NCBI GenBank assembly: GCA_963725415.1
Contig: CAVRZY010000035.1
Coordinates: 6,640 to 70,639, forward strand
Reading direction: 5' to 3'
Length of the DNA: 64,000 nt
DNA from: CAVRZY01 sp963725415
Lineage (GTDB): Bacteria; Acidobacteriota; Terriglobia; Bryobacterales; Bryobacteraceae
This document shows, piece after piece, positions 25,314 through 35,199 of this stretch. Both the position numbers and the translations under genes were made by a program. The notes under the pieces were generated by a model. That model had not been told where the DNA came from, did not search any database, and saw nothing but the letters and a program-made list of their open reading frames with translations. Numbering within the stretch: position 1 is the first letter of the stretch; each line of letters begins with the position of its first letter.

Positions 25314-27074
25314 TTAGGGCTGGAAGGCGGCGTTGACGAAGGTGTGTTCGAGGCAGCCGGGTTGGTCCCTTTCGCCGATGGTGAGGCGGAGGACGGCGGA
25401 AATCGGGGCGGGTGTGCCGAGGGCCTCGCTCAGCGCTTTGGTGGCCTCGACCAGGAGCAGGGAGCTTAGGGGCAGGAAGCCGTGGCCGTTGTACAATCGC
25501 CTGAGCTTGCGGTGGAAGGCGGCGCCGATATCCTCGGCAAAGGCGGCGAAATCCCTGGCGGCCGTGTGTGGGTCGCGGGCCAAGCGATCGGCGAGCTCAC
25601 GGGTTTGGGTACCCATCCCGACAAAGGTGTCTACCAGGTAGGTTTCGGCGGCCAGGAGCGCGTTCAGATAGCGGGGCTGGCGTTGCAGACGGGCGAGGAT
25701 AGGGGCGGCCCGGTCGGGGCAGTAGAAGCGGGCCGTTGCGGTTTTCCCGGCTGCCAGCAGGAACTCGCGGGTGAACTTGAGCGTGGAAGCCAACTGCTTG
25801 ACGGTCGAACGCCGTGACAACCTGGGGCTTTGGAACTCCAGCAGGTCGCTGGTGAATTCGAATCTCGGCTCACCCGCAGAGGGGCGGATGAACGGATAGA
25901 CCAGGAGCGGGTAGGCAGCAGTGGGGTTGTCGTAGTGATCGAGTTCGCTGAAGTAGAGGTAAGGCAGCCACTTTCGCATGGCCCGCTGAAGGGCCACCGA
26001 GACGGCCGAGAAGACGGGAAAGAAGCGGGGTTCGGATTCGAGAGGCGCGTGGCGCCAGGCGCTGGCGAGCTCGCCAGGGACGGCCAGTGTGACGGCAACC
26101 TCGAGGTCGTGCGCTTCCGGGTTGGAATTGGCATCGAGCCATCGTTCCACTTTGTTGTCGAAACCGTAGCCGCGCAGAGCGGCTGCCAGGGCCGGGCGCG
26201 CCTGAAGACGGAAGAGTCTGCGCCGGTCGGCGAACGCCAGAGTAAAGTTGGAGTTCGCTCCGGGGCAGGTGGCCTGAAGGAATGCGGGGGAAACAGCCAG
26301 CGTGGTCTGGTAGGCGTTCCTCTTTCGAGCCGGACTGAGCGAGTCTGAGGTGTGGAGCAGGAGCCGGAGGTCTTCGGCGGGGTCGGGCGCGAGCCTGTCG
26401 AGTACCGCAGCGCGTGTGCGCCATCCCTTTGGGCTGAGAAAGGGCAGATGAAGCTCGATACGAGCGTGGTGCGAGAACTGGTGCGTGAAGATGGCTGGAT
26501 GGCGGCGGACATGCGCATCGGCGTCGGAGTGCAACTCCGAGAAGTCGCCGGTCAGAGCTTTGCGGCAGGCGGCTTGCCCTTCCGGGCTCGAGTCGAAGGA
26601 GCAGTCAAACAGGGGGCTGTCGGATGCCGCGGCCTCACAGCGCTGGCTCAGCTCGGCGGAGCACTTGTTCTCAAGGACCGCGAGGGCCTTCTGGTGGATG
26701 AAGCCGACCAGGCGGAGGGCGCGGGTCTCGTCCTCGAAGCGAGCGAGGCGGAGGATGGTTTCGGCGAGTTGGCCGGAGTGATCGGAAAGGGATGCCTGGG
26801 CGCGCACCGAGATCCGGGAGGCAGACTCGGAGCGTTTGAAGATGCGCAGGCGGGACCAACCTGGGGAGTCTGAAGAAAGCTCGCCCAGGAAGCTGCCGCC
26901 GAGGAGGATCTGGAGGCCGGCCTGGGCGTCGCAGTCGAGGCTCAAGCCCAGATCGTGGGCGATCTTGGCGGGAGTTGGCTGCCGGAGCCAGTGGAAATCG
27001 AAGCCGAACCGGACGGAGGTGGTGAACCGGAGCGGGCCGTCAATGGGACTGCGGATGGACGCGGCCGGGAGCAT
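25314..27074 (-). CDS. Large protein of unknown function
   Basis: 586 residues with no signal peptide or membrane helix that I can see, and no family I recognise. The sequence has normal codon texture for the window, several Cys residues in the first half ('SLDCDAQAGLQILLGG…NKCSAELSQRCEAAA…SPLFDCSFDS'), long helical stretches, and a C-terminal 'FHRKLRRLYNGHGFLPLSSLLLVEATKALSEAL'. It stands alone between the MazF-type module and the TIM-barrel pair, with a weakly defined upstream region of ~200 bases. It is probably real given its length. Confidence 0.6.
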   Translation of the reverse strand: MLPAASIRSPIDGPLRFTTSVRFGFDFHWLRQPTPAKIAHDLGLSLDCDAQAGLQILLGGSFLGELSSDSPGWSRLRIFKRSESASRISVRAQASLSDHSGQLAETILRLARFEDETRALRLVGFIHQKALAVLENKCSAELSQRCEAAASDSPLFDCSFDSSPEGQAACRKALTGDFSELHSDADAHVRRHPAIFTHQFSHHARIELHLPFLSPKGWRTRAAVLDRLAPDPAEDLRLLLHTSDSLSPARKRNAYQTTLAVSPAFLQATCPGANSNFTLAFADRRRLFRLQARPALAAALRGYGFDNKVERWLDANSNPEAHDLEVAVTLAVPGELASAWRHAPLESEPRFFPVFSAVSVALQRAMRKWLPYLYFSELDHYDNPTAAYPLLVYPFIRPSAGEPRFEFTSDLLEFQSPRLSRRSTVKQLASTLKFTREFLLAAGKTATARFYCPDRAAPILARLQRQPRYLNALLAAETYLVDTFVGMGTQTRELADRLARDPHTAARDFAAFAEDIGAAFHRKLRRLYNGHGFLPLSSLLLVEATKALSEALGTPAPISAVLRLTIGERDQPGCLEHTFVNAAFQP

Positions 27075-27281
27075 GGGTTTCGGCGTCGAACAGTCTTGCA
27101 GCGGTTCCGACTGATTATACGGGCGCGAGCGCGGAATTCGAGCTCAGCAGGCGCGGGGGCGCGGGGGTAGAAGGCAGCTAAATCTAAGGCGAGGCGGAAG
27201 ATGAGTGAGGCTGAAACTTTTTTCGCTAAGCTTGTCACCGGAGCTGGCCGTCAATCCACGGAGCCACGCCCACTGATACGA

Positions 27282-27287
27282 TATAAA
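27282..27287 (+). promoter_or_regulatory. TATAAA element just before a start codon
   Basis: TATAAA ends two bases before the ATG at 27290. There is no ribosome-binding site. If it acts as a -10 element, the transcript is leaderless or starts just inside the gene. Confidence 0.35.
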
Positions 27288-27289
27288 CC

Positions 27290-28123
27290 ATGAATCGCAG
27301 AACCTTTTTCGCAACCGCGGCCACGCTTGGCGTTTCCGGGCTGGCGGCGGCTCAACCGATGCCGCGCAAGGGCCGCCTGAAGCAGGGCGTGGCGCGCTGG
27401 TGTTTCAACAAATGGAGCCTGGAGGAACTGGCCAAACAATCGGCCCGGATCGGGCTGAAGGGCATCGATCTGATCGGGCCGGAAGAGTGGCCGGTGGTGA
27501 AGAAGTACGGGCTGGTCCCGTCGATGGCTCCGGGCGGCGGCTCGATTGCCGATGGTTTGAACCGCACGGAGAACCACGCCAAGATCGAGCAGCAGCTTCG
27601 GGAGAACATCGAGAAGGCGGCGGCGGCAGGCGTGCCGAACGTGATCACGTTTTCGGGGAACCGGCGGGGCCTGTCCGACCAGGAGGGCCTGGAGAATTGC
27701 GTGATCGGCCTGAACCGGGTGAAAGCCTTCGCCGAAGACAAGGGGGTCACGATCTGCCTGGAATTGCTTAACAGCAAGGTCAATCACAAGGACTACCAGT
27801 GCGACCACACGGCCTGGGGCGCGGAGGTCTCGAAGCGGGTGAATTCGCCCAGGGTGAAGCTGCTCTACGACATCTACCACATGCAGATCATGGAGGGTGA
27901 CATCATCCGCACGATCCGCGAGAACATCCAGTACATCGGGCACTTCCACACCGGCGGCAATCCGGGGCGGCACGAGATTGACGCGACGCAGGAACTGAAT
28001 TACCGGGCGATTGCCGAAGCCATCGTGGCGCTGAATTTCACCGGCTACTTCTCGCACGAGTTCACCCCGGTGGGCGATCCGGTTAAGGCGCTGGAGCAGG
28101 CGGTGGAGATTTGCGACGTGTGA
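27290..28123 (+). CDS. Hydroxypyruvate isomerase-like TIM-barrel protein (copy 1)
   Basis: 277 residues. A Tat-like or Sec-like N-terminus (NRRTFFATAATLGVSGLAAAQ, with an RR pair) suggests export. The body is a xylose-isomerase-like TIM barrel: 'RWCFNKWSLEELAKQSARIGLKGIDLIGPEEW', 'GVTICLELLNSKVNHKDYQCDHTAWG', 'KLLYDIYHMQIMEGDIIRTIRENIQYIGHFHTGGNPGRHEID'. The last two carry the Glu, Asp, His and Glu ligands typical of Hyi-like isomerases. The true substrate is probably a sugar or sugar acid. It is followed 49 bases later by a close paralogue in the same orientation. Confidence 0.85.
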   Translation: MNRRTFFATAATLGVSGLAAAQPMPRKGRLKQGVARWCFNKWSLEELAKQSARIGLKGIDLIGPEEWPVVKKYGLVPSMAPGGGSIADGLNRTENHAKIEQQLRENIEKAAAAGVPNVITFSGNRRGLSDQEGLENCVIGLNRVKAFAEDKGVTICLELLNSKVNHKDYQCDHTAWGAEVSKRVNSPRVKLLYDIYHMQIMEGDIIRTIRENIQYIGHFHTGGNPGRHEIDATQELNYRAIAEAIVALNFTGYFSHEFTPVGDPVKALEQAVEICDV

Positions 28124-28127
28124 GGCA

Positions 28128-28156
28128 GCCGCTAGCTGCTAGCCGCTAGCTGATGG
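28128..28156. repeat. AGCCGCTAGCTGCTAGCCGCTAG repeat after both TIM-barrel genes
   Basis: GCAGCCGCTAGCTGCTAGCCGCTAGCTG follows the first gene's stop, and the closely related GAAGCCGCTGGCTGCCAGCCGCTAG (29023-29045) follows the second. The words are self-complementary (CTAGCTGCTAG type). Their presence after both copies suggests that the duplicated unit included the 3' flank. Confidence 0.5.
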
Positions 28157-28172
28157 CTGTAGTATAGAGACC

Positions 28173-29018
<846 letters not shown>

Positions 29019-29083
29019 GGGAAGCCGCTGGCTGCCAGCCGCTAGTGTGCTGTCCCACTCAAGATCTGACGGTATGCTGTGGA

Positions 29084-29173
29084 GTAGGGCGGTCCCCCTG
29101 GACCGCGCGCGGCCCCCTGGCCGCGCCCAGCCCGACCAGGGGGTCGGGCTGCGGGCGAGGGCGCCCGCCCTAC
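29084..29173. repeat. GTAGGGCGG-ended inverted-repeat element
   Basis: A 90-bp, very GC-rich unit bounded by GTAGGGCGG and its near complement CCCGCCCTAC. Inside are overlapping hairpins such as GACCGCGCGCGGCC and CCGACCAGGGGGTCGG. It lies between two convergent genes and is non-coding. Confidence 0.6.
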
Positions 29174-29185
29174 CATTGGTGAGGG

Positions 29186-30095
29186 CTAGCGGGCGAATTT
29201 CTGGATGCGCCAGTTCTTGATTTCGGTCACGTAGATGCTGCCTTCGCTATCGACGGCGATGTTGTGGGCGTAGTCGAAGCGGCCGGGGATTTTGCCGTAG
29301 GAGCCGAGCACGCCGAGGATGCGACCGTTCAGGTCCAGCTTGACGACGCGATTGTTGTTGCCGTCGCACATGTAGATGGCGTCTTCGCGGGCCACGTAGT
29401 AGAGGCCCCAGGGCGCGCCGATATCGGTCCACTTTCCGAGGAACTTGCCGCTGGCGTCGAAGATCTGCACGCGCTGGTTGGCCCGGTCGGCCACATAGAG
29501 GCGGCCGCGCGAGTCCAGGCAGACGTCGTGCGGCAGGTTGAACTCGCCATCGCCGGTTCCGCGCCGGCCCCAGTGCGTGAGGTACTCGCCGTTCTTGTTG
29601 AACTTGATGACGCGGGAGTTCACGTAGCCGTCGGAGATGTAGAGGTCGCCCGCGGGCGCGAAAGCGATTCCGGTGGGTCTCGTTGAAGTACTCCTTGCTG
29701 TCGTTGGTTCCCGGCGAGCGGCCCAGCACCATCAGGAGGCGTCCGGCGGCGGTGAACTTGAAGATCATGTGGCCTTTGACGTCGATCAGCCAGACGTTTC
29801 CTTCCGGGTCAACACGGACGGAGTGCGGGCTCTTGACCTGAACTTCGTTCCAGGCCTGGAGCATCTTGCCGTTTTTGTCGAACTGAATGACCGGGTGGGG
29901 GCTGCGGTTGAAGACCCAGACGTTGTCCTGCCGGTCCACATCCACGCCGGGAAATTCGCCGAAGTTCCAGCCTGGGGGGAGTTTCGCCCAGTCCTGTACT
30001 AGCCGGTGAGGCAAGGGCGGGCCCGATTTCAGTTGGGCTGCGGCAGGCACGATGGCCAGGCAGGCGGTGAGGGCAAGACGGATCGAGGATCGCAT
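29186..30095 (-). pseudogene. Secreted NHL-repeat beta-propeller protein, one frameshift
   Basis: The ATG at 30095 begins a signal peptide (SIRLALTACLAIVPAAAQ), then NHL-type blades: 'GVDVDRQDNVWVFNRSPHPVIQFDKNGKMLQAW', 'SVRVDPEGNVWLIDVKGHMIFKFTAAGRLLMVLG'. At about 29677-29681 the frame changes. It continues with 'PTGIAFAPAGDLYISDGYV…RVIKFNKNGEYLTHWG', 'DVCLDSRGRLYVADRANQRVQIFDASGKFLG' and two more blades to the stop at 29186. One base restores a ~302-residue six-bladed propeller. Such proteins bind ligands or act in secreted complexes; no enzyme activity is implied. Confidence 0.8.
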
Positions 30096-30205
30096 GGGGC
30101 TGAGGGTAACATAGGGCGCGGCGTGGCCACAACCAAACCATGGAGCCAGAGGCGCAGTTGACTGGGGAGGACCGAATACGGTAATCTAGATCAAGATAGG
30201 GGTGT

Positions 30206-30625
30206 ATGAATCTTTCGGTCAAGGGAGATTACGCGCTACGGGCGGTTTTTGACCTGGCGGCGCACGGGTCGGGCGGGCCGGTCAGAATCGCGGAGGTTGC
30301 CCGCAGGCAGAAGATTCCACGGAAGTTTCTGGAGTTGATCCTGGCGGGGTTGAAGCAGGCGGGGTTGGTCGAGTCGCGGCGCGGTGTCCAGGGGGGCTAC
30401 CTGCTGGCGCGTCCTGCCGCGGCGGTCACGGTGGGGGAGGTGCTGCGGCTTATCGAGGGTGCTGGGCGGACCACCGGCAAGCGCCGGGCCGCGACGCCGT
30501 TTACGGAGATGTGGCGGGAGGTGGAGCGGGCCGTTTCAGAGATCGTTGATGGCGCCACGTTCGTGGAGCTAGGCCGCGCGTGGGAGGAACGGCAGAGGAG
30601 GTACGTTCCGGATTGGGAGATCTGA
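30206..30625 (+). CDS. Rrf2-family transcriptional regulator, likely controls cysteine synthase
   Basis: 139 residues. 'NLSVKGDYALRAVFDLAAHGSGGPVRIAEVARRQKIPRKFLELILAGLKQAGLVESRRGVQGGYLLARPAAAVTVGEVLRLIEG' is the Rrf2 winged-helix. The Cys triad that binds an Fe-S cluster in IscR is missing, as in CymR, the cysteine-metabolism repressor that partners with CysK in firmicutes. The cysK gene lies 92 bases downstream in the same direction, so regulation of cysteine synthesis is likely but not shown. Confidence 0.85.
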   Translation: MNLSVKGDYALRAVFDLAAHGSGGPVRIAEVARRQKIPRKFLELILAGLKQAGLVESRRGVQGGYLLARPAAAVTVGEVLRLIEGAGRTTGKRRAATPFTEMWREVERAVSEIVDGATFVELGRAWEERQRRYVPDWEI

Positions 30626-30632
30626 GGAAGGC

Positions 30633-30695
30633 AGCTTGTAGCGTGTAGCCTGTGGCCTGTGGGTGCGGGCCTCTACAGGCTACATGCAACAAGCT
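30633..30695 (+). repeat. 63-base hairpin between rrf2 and cysK
   Basis: AGCTTGTAGCGTGTAGCCTGT (30633-30653) pairs with ACAGGCTACATGCAACAAGCT (30675-30695), 19 of 21 bases, around a 21-base loop. It would lie in the cysK 5' untranslated region. It could be a repeat element or an attenuator-like structure. Confidence 0.6.
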
Positions 30696-30717
30696 ACAGG
30701 CCGGACAAGGAGGGCGT

Positions 30718-31675
30718 GTGTACTATCAGGATAATTCGTTCAGTATTGGGCGGACGCCGCTGGTGAAGCTGAACCGGGTGGTGGGCGGGGCGCAAGCGAC
30801 GGTGCTAGCCAAGATCGAAGGGCGGAATCCGGGGTATTCGGTGAAGTGCCGGATCGGGGCGTCGATGATCTGGGATGCCGAGGAGCGGGGCGTCCTGGGG
30901 CCGGGTAAAGAGATCATCGAGCCGACCAGCGGGAACACGGGGATCGCGCTGGCGTTTGTAGCGGCGGCGCGCGGGTATCCGATCACGCTGACCATGCCGG
31001 AGAGCATGTCGCTGGAACGGCGCAAGGTGCTGGCGGCTTTGGGGGCCAACCTGGTGCTGACGGAGGCGTCGGCAGGGCATGCGGGGCGCGATCACCAAGG
31101 CCGAGGAGATGGTGGCGTCGGATCCGGACCGCTACGTCATGCCGGACCAGTTCAAGAACCCGGCGAACCCCGAGATCCATTTCAAGACTACGGGGCCGGA
31201 GATCTGGGAGGATACCGAGGGAGCTATCGACGTGCTGGTGGCTGGGGTGGGGACGGGCGGAACGATCACCGGCGTGGCGCGCTACATCAAGCAGACCAAG
31301 GGCAAGGCGATCGTTTCTGTGGCGGTGGAGCCGGAGGCCAGCCCGGTCATCACGCAGACTCTGAACAAGGAGCCGCTCAAGCCGGGGCCGCACAAGATCC
31401 AGGGCTTGGGGGCGGGGTTTATCCCGGAGACGCTGGACCTCTCGGTGGTGGACCGTGTCGAGCAGGTCAGCAACGAGGAGGCCATGGAGATGGCGCGGCG
31501 GCTGGCGAGCGAGGAGGGGATTCTCTCGGGGATCTCCTGCGGCGCCGCGGCCGTGGTGGCGGTGCGGCTGGCGCAGCAGCCCGAGTTTGAAGGTAAGACG
31601 ATCGTGACGGTGTTTCCGGACTCGGGGGAGCGCTATCTGAGCACTGTCCTGTTCGAGGGGCTGTTCGCCGAGTAA
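30718..31675 (+). pseudogene. cysK: Cysteine synthase A (O-acetylserine sulfhydrylase), one frameshift
   Basis: The GTG at 30718 has a strong AAGGAGGG site. 'YYQDNSFSIGRTPLVKLNRV' and 'KIEGRNPGYSVKCRIGASMI' (PLP lysine) are followed by 'IIEPTSGNTGIALAFVAAARGYPITLTMPESMS'. At about 31078 an extra C shifts the frame (…EASAG | MRGAITKAEEM…). The rest runs normally through 'DVLVAGVGTGGTITGVARYIK' and 'ILSGISCGAAAVVA' to the stop at 31675. One base removed gives a normal ~318-residue CysK. Given the essential role and perfect conservation either side, a sequence error is quite possible. Confidence 0.85.
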
Positions 31676-31686
31676 AGGGCAAAAAA

Positions 31687-31730
31687 ATAGCGGGCGCGGG
31701 GTTGGGTGAAAGGGTGAGTGCGCCCGCTAT
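31687..31730 (+). terminator. Inverted repeat after cysK, possible terminator
   Basis: ATAGCGGGCGC (31687-31697) and GCGCCCGCTAT (31720-31730) form a perfect 11-bp stem with a 22-base loop, 12 bases after the cysK stop. No T-run follows, so it is only a weak terminator candidate. Confidence 0.4.
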
Positions 31731-31887
31731 CGTAAAGGGGATTTCTACCTATAAGAACGACGGGGGGGGCCGAGATGTTACCGAGTGGGGCGATTTTTGT
31801 GGGCCGGGGGCAGCCGGGCTTTCCAGAAGGCGAAGAAAGGTCGAAGGTTCCGAGTGTCCGCGCCGCTGTGGTATGCTGGTGACGATT

Positions 31888-31962
31888 GGCGCTATCGTCT
31901 AAGGGTTAGGACGGAGCCCTCTCAAGGCTCAAATACGGGTTCGATTCCCGTTAGCGCTGCCA
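31888..31962 (+). tRNA. tRNA-Glu (anticodon CTC), with encoded CCA
   Basis: 75 bases that fold as a complete cloverleaf. The acceptor stem GGCGCTA/TAGCGCT has one G-U pair at its end. The D-arm contains the conserved GG. The anticodon stem GAGCC/GGCTC encloses loop CTCTCAA, so the anticodon is CTC. The T-arm is CGGGTTCGATTCCCG, with discriminator G and CCA. Its 3' end is repeated three times downstream (34940, 35840, 39213), marking it as the integration point of an accessory region. Confidence 0.95.
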
Positions 31963-32346
31963 AGTTCCGCCTTTTCCCTTCAGTAGCTTAGCTCCGAACG
32001 ACCACTGGGCGTGCTACCATTTGTTACGAGTGTGGAGCATAGAGTCTGGGGCGCGTGCCACGCTCTGGCTGCGTACCAGCGAGTATTGTCCCAGGCGACG
32101 CCGCCGGCGGCTTCATGTCGTGAGCGCGCGTGGTTGCAAGTCGAGCGGGTGAACGGGGGTGCCAAGTCGCCCGGTCGCCTGCTCATATAGGTCCCCGCGT
32201 TATGACCTATCAAAGGCATCGTGCAGGATGGAATGGAAACGCGCCCCAGGGAGGGGGACGCGTTGCGACCTCTTTCGCCCCAGGAGTCTGAGGAATCCCG
32301 GCGCGTGGTGTCTCCGCACTCACATAACCGGATACGGAGGTGAACA
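31963..32346. other. Non-coding left part of accessory segment A
   Basis: 384 bases between the tRNA and the first island gene. No reading frame, RNA or integrase is recognisable. If this was an integrative element, its recombinase gene is gone. Confidence 0.5.
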
Positions 32347-33731
32347 GTGAAGCACCGACGAATCGCGATGCTTGCGGCCGTCCCTGTTTCCGCACTAGTC
32401 CTCGCCACAGCCCACGCCCAGACCGGTTCATCGGTCGTCATCAGCCAAATCTACGGAGGCGGTGGCAACGCCGGGGCCACACTCCGTAACGATTTCATCG
32501 AACTGTTCAACCGGGGCAACTCGCCGGTCAGCATCAGCGGCTGGTCTGTTCAGTATGCCTCTGCTACCGGCACGAGTTGGGACCGTACGATCCTCAGCGG
32601 CACTCTTCAGCCGGGTCAGTACTTCCTCATCCAGGAAGCGCAAGGCAGCGGCGGCTCCTCCAGCCTTCCATCGTCCGATGCGGCCGGCGGTATCAACTTG
32701 AGTGCTACCTCGGGCAAAGTGGCCTTGGTGAGCAACGCCAGCGTCCTGAGCGGGGCGGCTCCGGGTGGGCCTCCCATCATCGATTTCGTCGGATACGGGA
32801 CAGCGAATGCCTCCGAGGGAACCCCTACCGGGGAACTCAGCAACACGAGCGCCGCCATCCGGAGATCCGGCGGCTGTACTGACACAAACAACAACCGGGC
32901 GGATTTCACGATTGGATCAGCGATCCCACGCAACAGCAAGTCTCCATTCGGCCCATGTTCTCCGGTGGTGCCGATCGCCGCTCCCCAGATTTCGGAGGCT
33001 GGTGTTGTGAACGCGGCCAGCTTCAAGAGCGGCCCGGTAGCGCCAGGGGAGATCATCACGATCTTCGGCTCGAATATGGGGCCGAAGGGCTGGTCACGCT
33101 GCAACTGACACCCGACCAAAAGTGGGTCACCACATCGCTCGCAGGAACCCGCGTTCTCTTCGACGGCGTGCCCGCGCCAATGATCTACACGTCCCAGAGG
33201 CAGACCAGTGCGGTAGTGCCGTACGGTGTGGCGGGTAGGACAACAGCCGAGATCGCCGTGGAGTACGAGGGCCGGACGTCGAACAGGATAGCGCTGCCCG
33301 TGACACCCAGTGCGCCGGGCATCTTCACGCTCGATTCTTCCGGGTCCGGGCAGGGTGCGGTCCTTAATGAGGACTACACCGTGAACGGCCCGTCCAACCC
33401 GGCGCGAGCAGGATCGGTGGTGGTCATCTATGCGACCGGCGGAGGCCAGACCACACCAGGAGCCGAGGACGGCAAGGTTGTTACGGAGCTCGCCACGCAA
33501 GTGCTCACGGTGTCGGTGCGGATCGGTGGAGTGGATGCCGAGGTGATCTACGCTGGCGCAGCGCCCGGTCTGGTGAGTGGCGTCCTACAAGTCAACGCCA
33601 AAGTGCGCGATGGCGTCCAGGTCGGGGGCGCTGTTCCCCTGGTGCTTACGGTGGGGAACACCGACTGCAAGCAGGGTGTCACGCTGGCGGTTGGGCCCCA
33701 CCGGCTGGGCAGGATGGGACCGGACCGCTGA
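32347..33731 (+). pseudogene. Secreted lamin-tail-domain protein with Solibacter-type C-terminal domain, one frameshift
   Basis: The ATG at 32347 follows GGAGG. A signal peptide (IAMLAAVPVSALVLATAHAQ) leads into a lamin-tail domain: 'VVISQIYGGGGNAGATLRNDFIELFNRGNSPVSISGWSVQYAS…LQPGQYFLIQEA', 'FVGYG…TSAAIRR'. At about 33083 the frame shifts and continues as 'GLVTLQLTPDQKWVTTSLAGTRVLFDGVPAPMIYTSQRQTSAVVPYGVAG…APGIFTLDSSGSGQGAVLNEDYTVN'. I recognise this as the Solibacter uncharacterised C-terminal domain (TIGR03437-like). One base restores ~460 residues. LTD domains often accompany secreted nucleases, and the next gene encodes one. Confidence 0.75.
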
Positions 33732-33751
33732 TCGACGAGAGATTTCAACAG

Positions 33752-34747
33752 TTGAAGCGGGACGCCACCGTGGGCGCTCTCCCGGAGATTCCGCACGATC
33801 GCATTGGAGTCCCGGCGAACTGGCTTGCTCTAGTCTCCTGGAACATTCAAACGGGTGGAACCTCGGCGGCGGCTGGCGCAGCCCGACCTCCGATGGTGAA
33901 GGCGGCACTGGCCTCCATGTTCGGGGGGACATACCAGATCCTCGCTGCCCAGGAGATCCCGAACCCCGAATCCGCTGACCTGCTGCGAACCCTACTGCCG
34001 GGAGGCGCCCCCACGTGGCAGGCCTGGTTCTCCGACACGACCGACAGCATGGATAGCGGGTACTGGTATCGGATGGGCATCACGCTGCGGGATGCCTTCA
34101 CACTCTTCGTGGGCGACCAGAAGGACGCCAGCGGGCGTTTCATTCCCGACACAACCAGGACTACTCATCCCCCTGTGGTGGCCCAGTTCGAGGCCGGCGA
34201 CTTCGATTTCACCCTGATCAATCTCCACCTCACCTTTGCCGACGGCGACACGTCGGAATCTGTGCGGGAACTGCGGTACGTCCTCGACTACCTCGACTGG
34301 TACTTCAAGCAGCCCGAGCATGATCCTGACGTTATCGTGTGCGGTGACTTCAACATTCCGTCCGCTCTCAGTGGCCAGACCGGAAGAGGCGGCATTACGC
34401 TGGACTCAGCGTTCGACCAGGACCCACGCTTCCAGTCGGGGGAGCGGCGCTTCGTGGTGACTGTCCATCAACCGACTTCCCGAGGTTCCGCTGCTTCGGG
34501 CGGCGAACCCGCCAGCAACTACGATCACTGCGTGCTGTCGGCAGACACGATGGAGGAGTTTGTACAGGCCCGACGGGTGGACACGAGCATCCTGACGGAT
34601 CACCCGGAGGATCCAGAGGCGCGGCTCACATCGGACCACTTCCCCGTGGTTGCATTCTTCAAGACCAAGGGTGAAGGCGTGTCGCTCGATGGCAGGAGGA
34701 CGATACGACCACAAGGAGCTGCGCCTCGGGAGGATCAGGACCACTAA
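33752..34747 (+). CDS. Endonuclease/exonuclease/phosphatase (EEP) family protein
   Basis: 331 residues from TTG 33752. The EEP fold motifs are all present in order: 'ALVSWNIQTGG', 'ILAAQEIPN' (metal Glu), 'DFTLINLHLTFADGD', 'VIVCGDFNIPSALSG' (GDFN), 'NYDHCVLS' and 'LTSDHFPVVAFF' (SDHFPV). These are the residues for Mg2+-dependent phosphodiester cleavage. It has no signal peptide of its own. The frame is open upstream into the end of the LTD gene (…GQDGTGPLIDERFQQL), so it may once have been the C-terminal domain of one secreted LTD-EEP nuclease split by frameshifts. Confidence 0.8.
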   Translation: MKRDATVGALPEIPHDRIGVPANWLALVSWNIQTGGTSAAAGAARPPMVKAALASMFGGTYQILAAQEIPNPESADLLRTLLPGGAPTWQAWFSDTTDSMDSGYWYRMGITLRDAFTLFVGDQKDASGRFIPDTTRTTHPPVVAQFEAGDFDFTLINLHLTFADGDTSESVRELRYVLDYLDWYFKQPEHDPDVIVCGDFNIPSALSGQTGRGGITLDSAFDQDPRFQSGERRFVVTVHQPTSRGSAASGGEPASNYDHCVLSADTMEEFVQARRVDTSILTDHPEDPEARLTSDHFPVVAFFKTKGEGVSLDGRRTIRPQGAAPREDQDH

Positions 34748-35199
34748 GTGGAAACTTTCTGCGCGCCCGGCCCGCCTCCCCACGCGCGGGTGCAACCTGC
34801 TGCGAAGTGTTGCCGCGCGCAACCATTTGCCGCCACGGCGGTAAAACAGGATGTGACTAGGTGGATTGTCGATTTGTGGGCGTCAACAGAATGAACGGGT
34901 TAGCATGGAGGGGTACTCGGCGGGAGGGGCGTTAGAGAATTCGATTCCCGTTAGCGCTACCAGGTTCTTCCTTGTCAAAGGCTGGCTCTTCGTCGGTGGA
35001 CTGGTCCGCGACGAACTCCAGGACATCGAAGTCAGCTCGAACCAACTGTGCCGCGCACTGCGGGCTCGTATACACCGCATCAGCGCCATCGCGAACGGGA
35101 AGCGGGCCATCAGTGTGGACACGGCGATGCGCCCGGCTGCAACGAACTACTAACGATGAGGGCCTTGACAGGTCTACGCCAGAGGCGTAGTATGAGCTC
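34748..35199. other. Non-coding junction between segments A and B
   Basis: 452 bases with no credible gene. It contains the second tRNA-Glu 3'-end repeat (34940-34962). Around 34893 a GGGTTAGCATGG block also resembles the tRNA D-arm region, suggesting a decayed longer copy. Confidence 0.5.
34940..34962 (+). repeat. tRNA-Glu 3'-end repeat (att-like site 2)
   Basis: TTCGATTCCCGTTAGCGCTACCA matches the T-loop-to-CCA end of the tRNA-Glu gene with one mismatch in 23. It closes accessory segment A (31963-34962). Confidence 0.8.
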
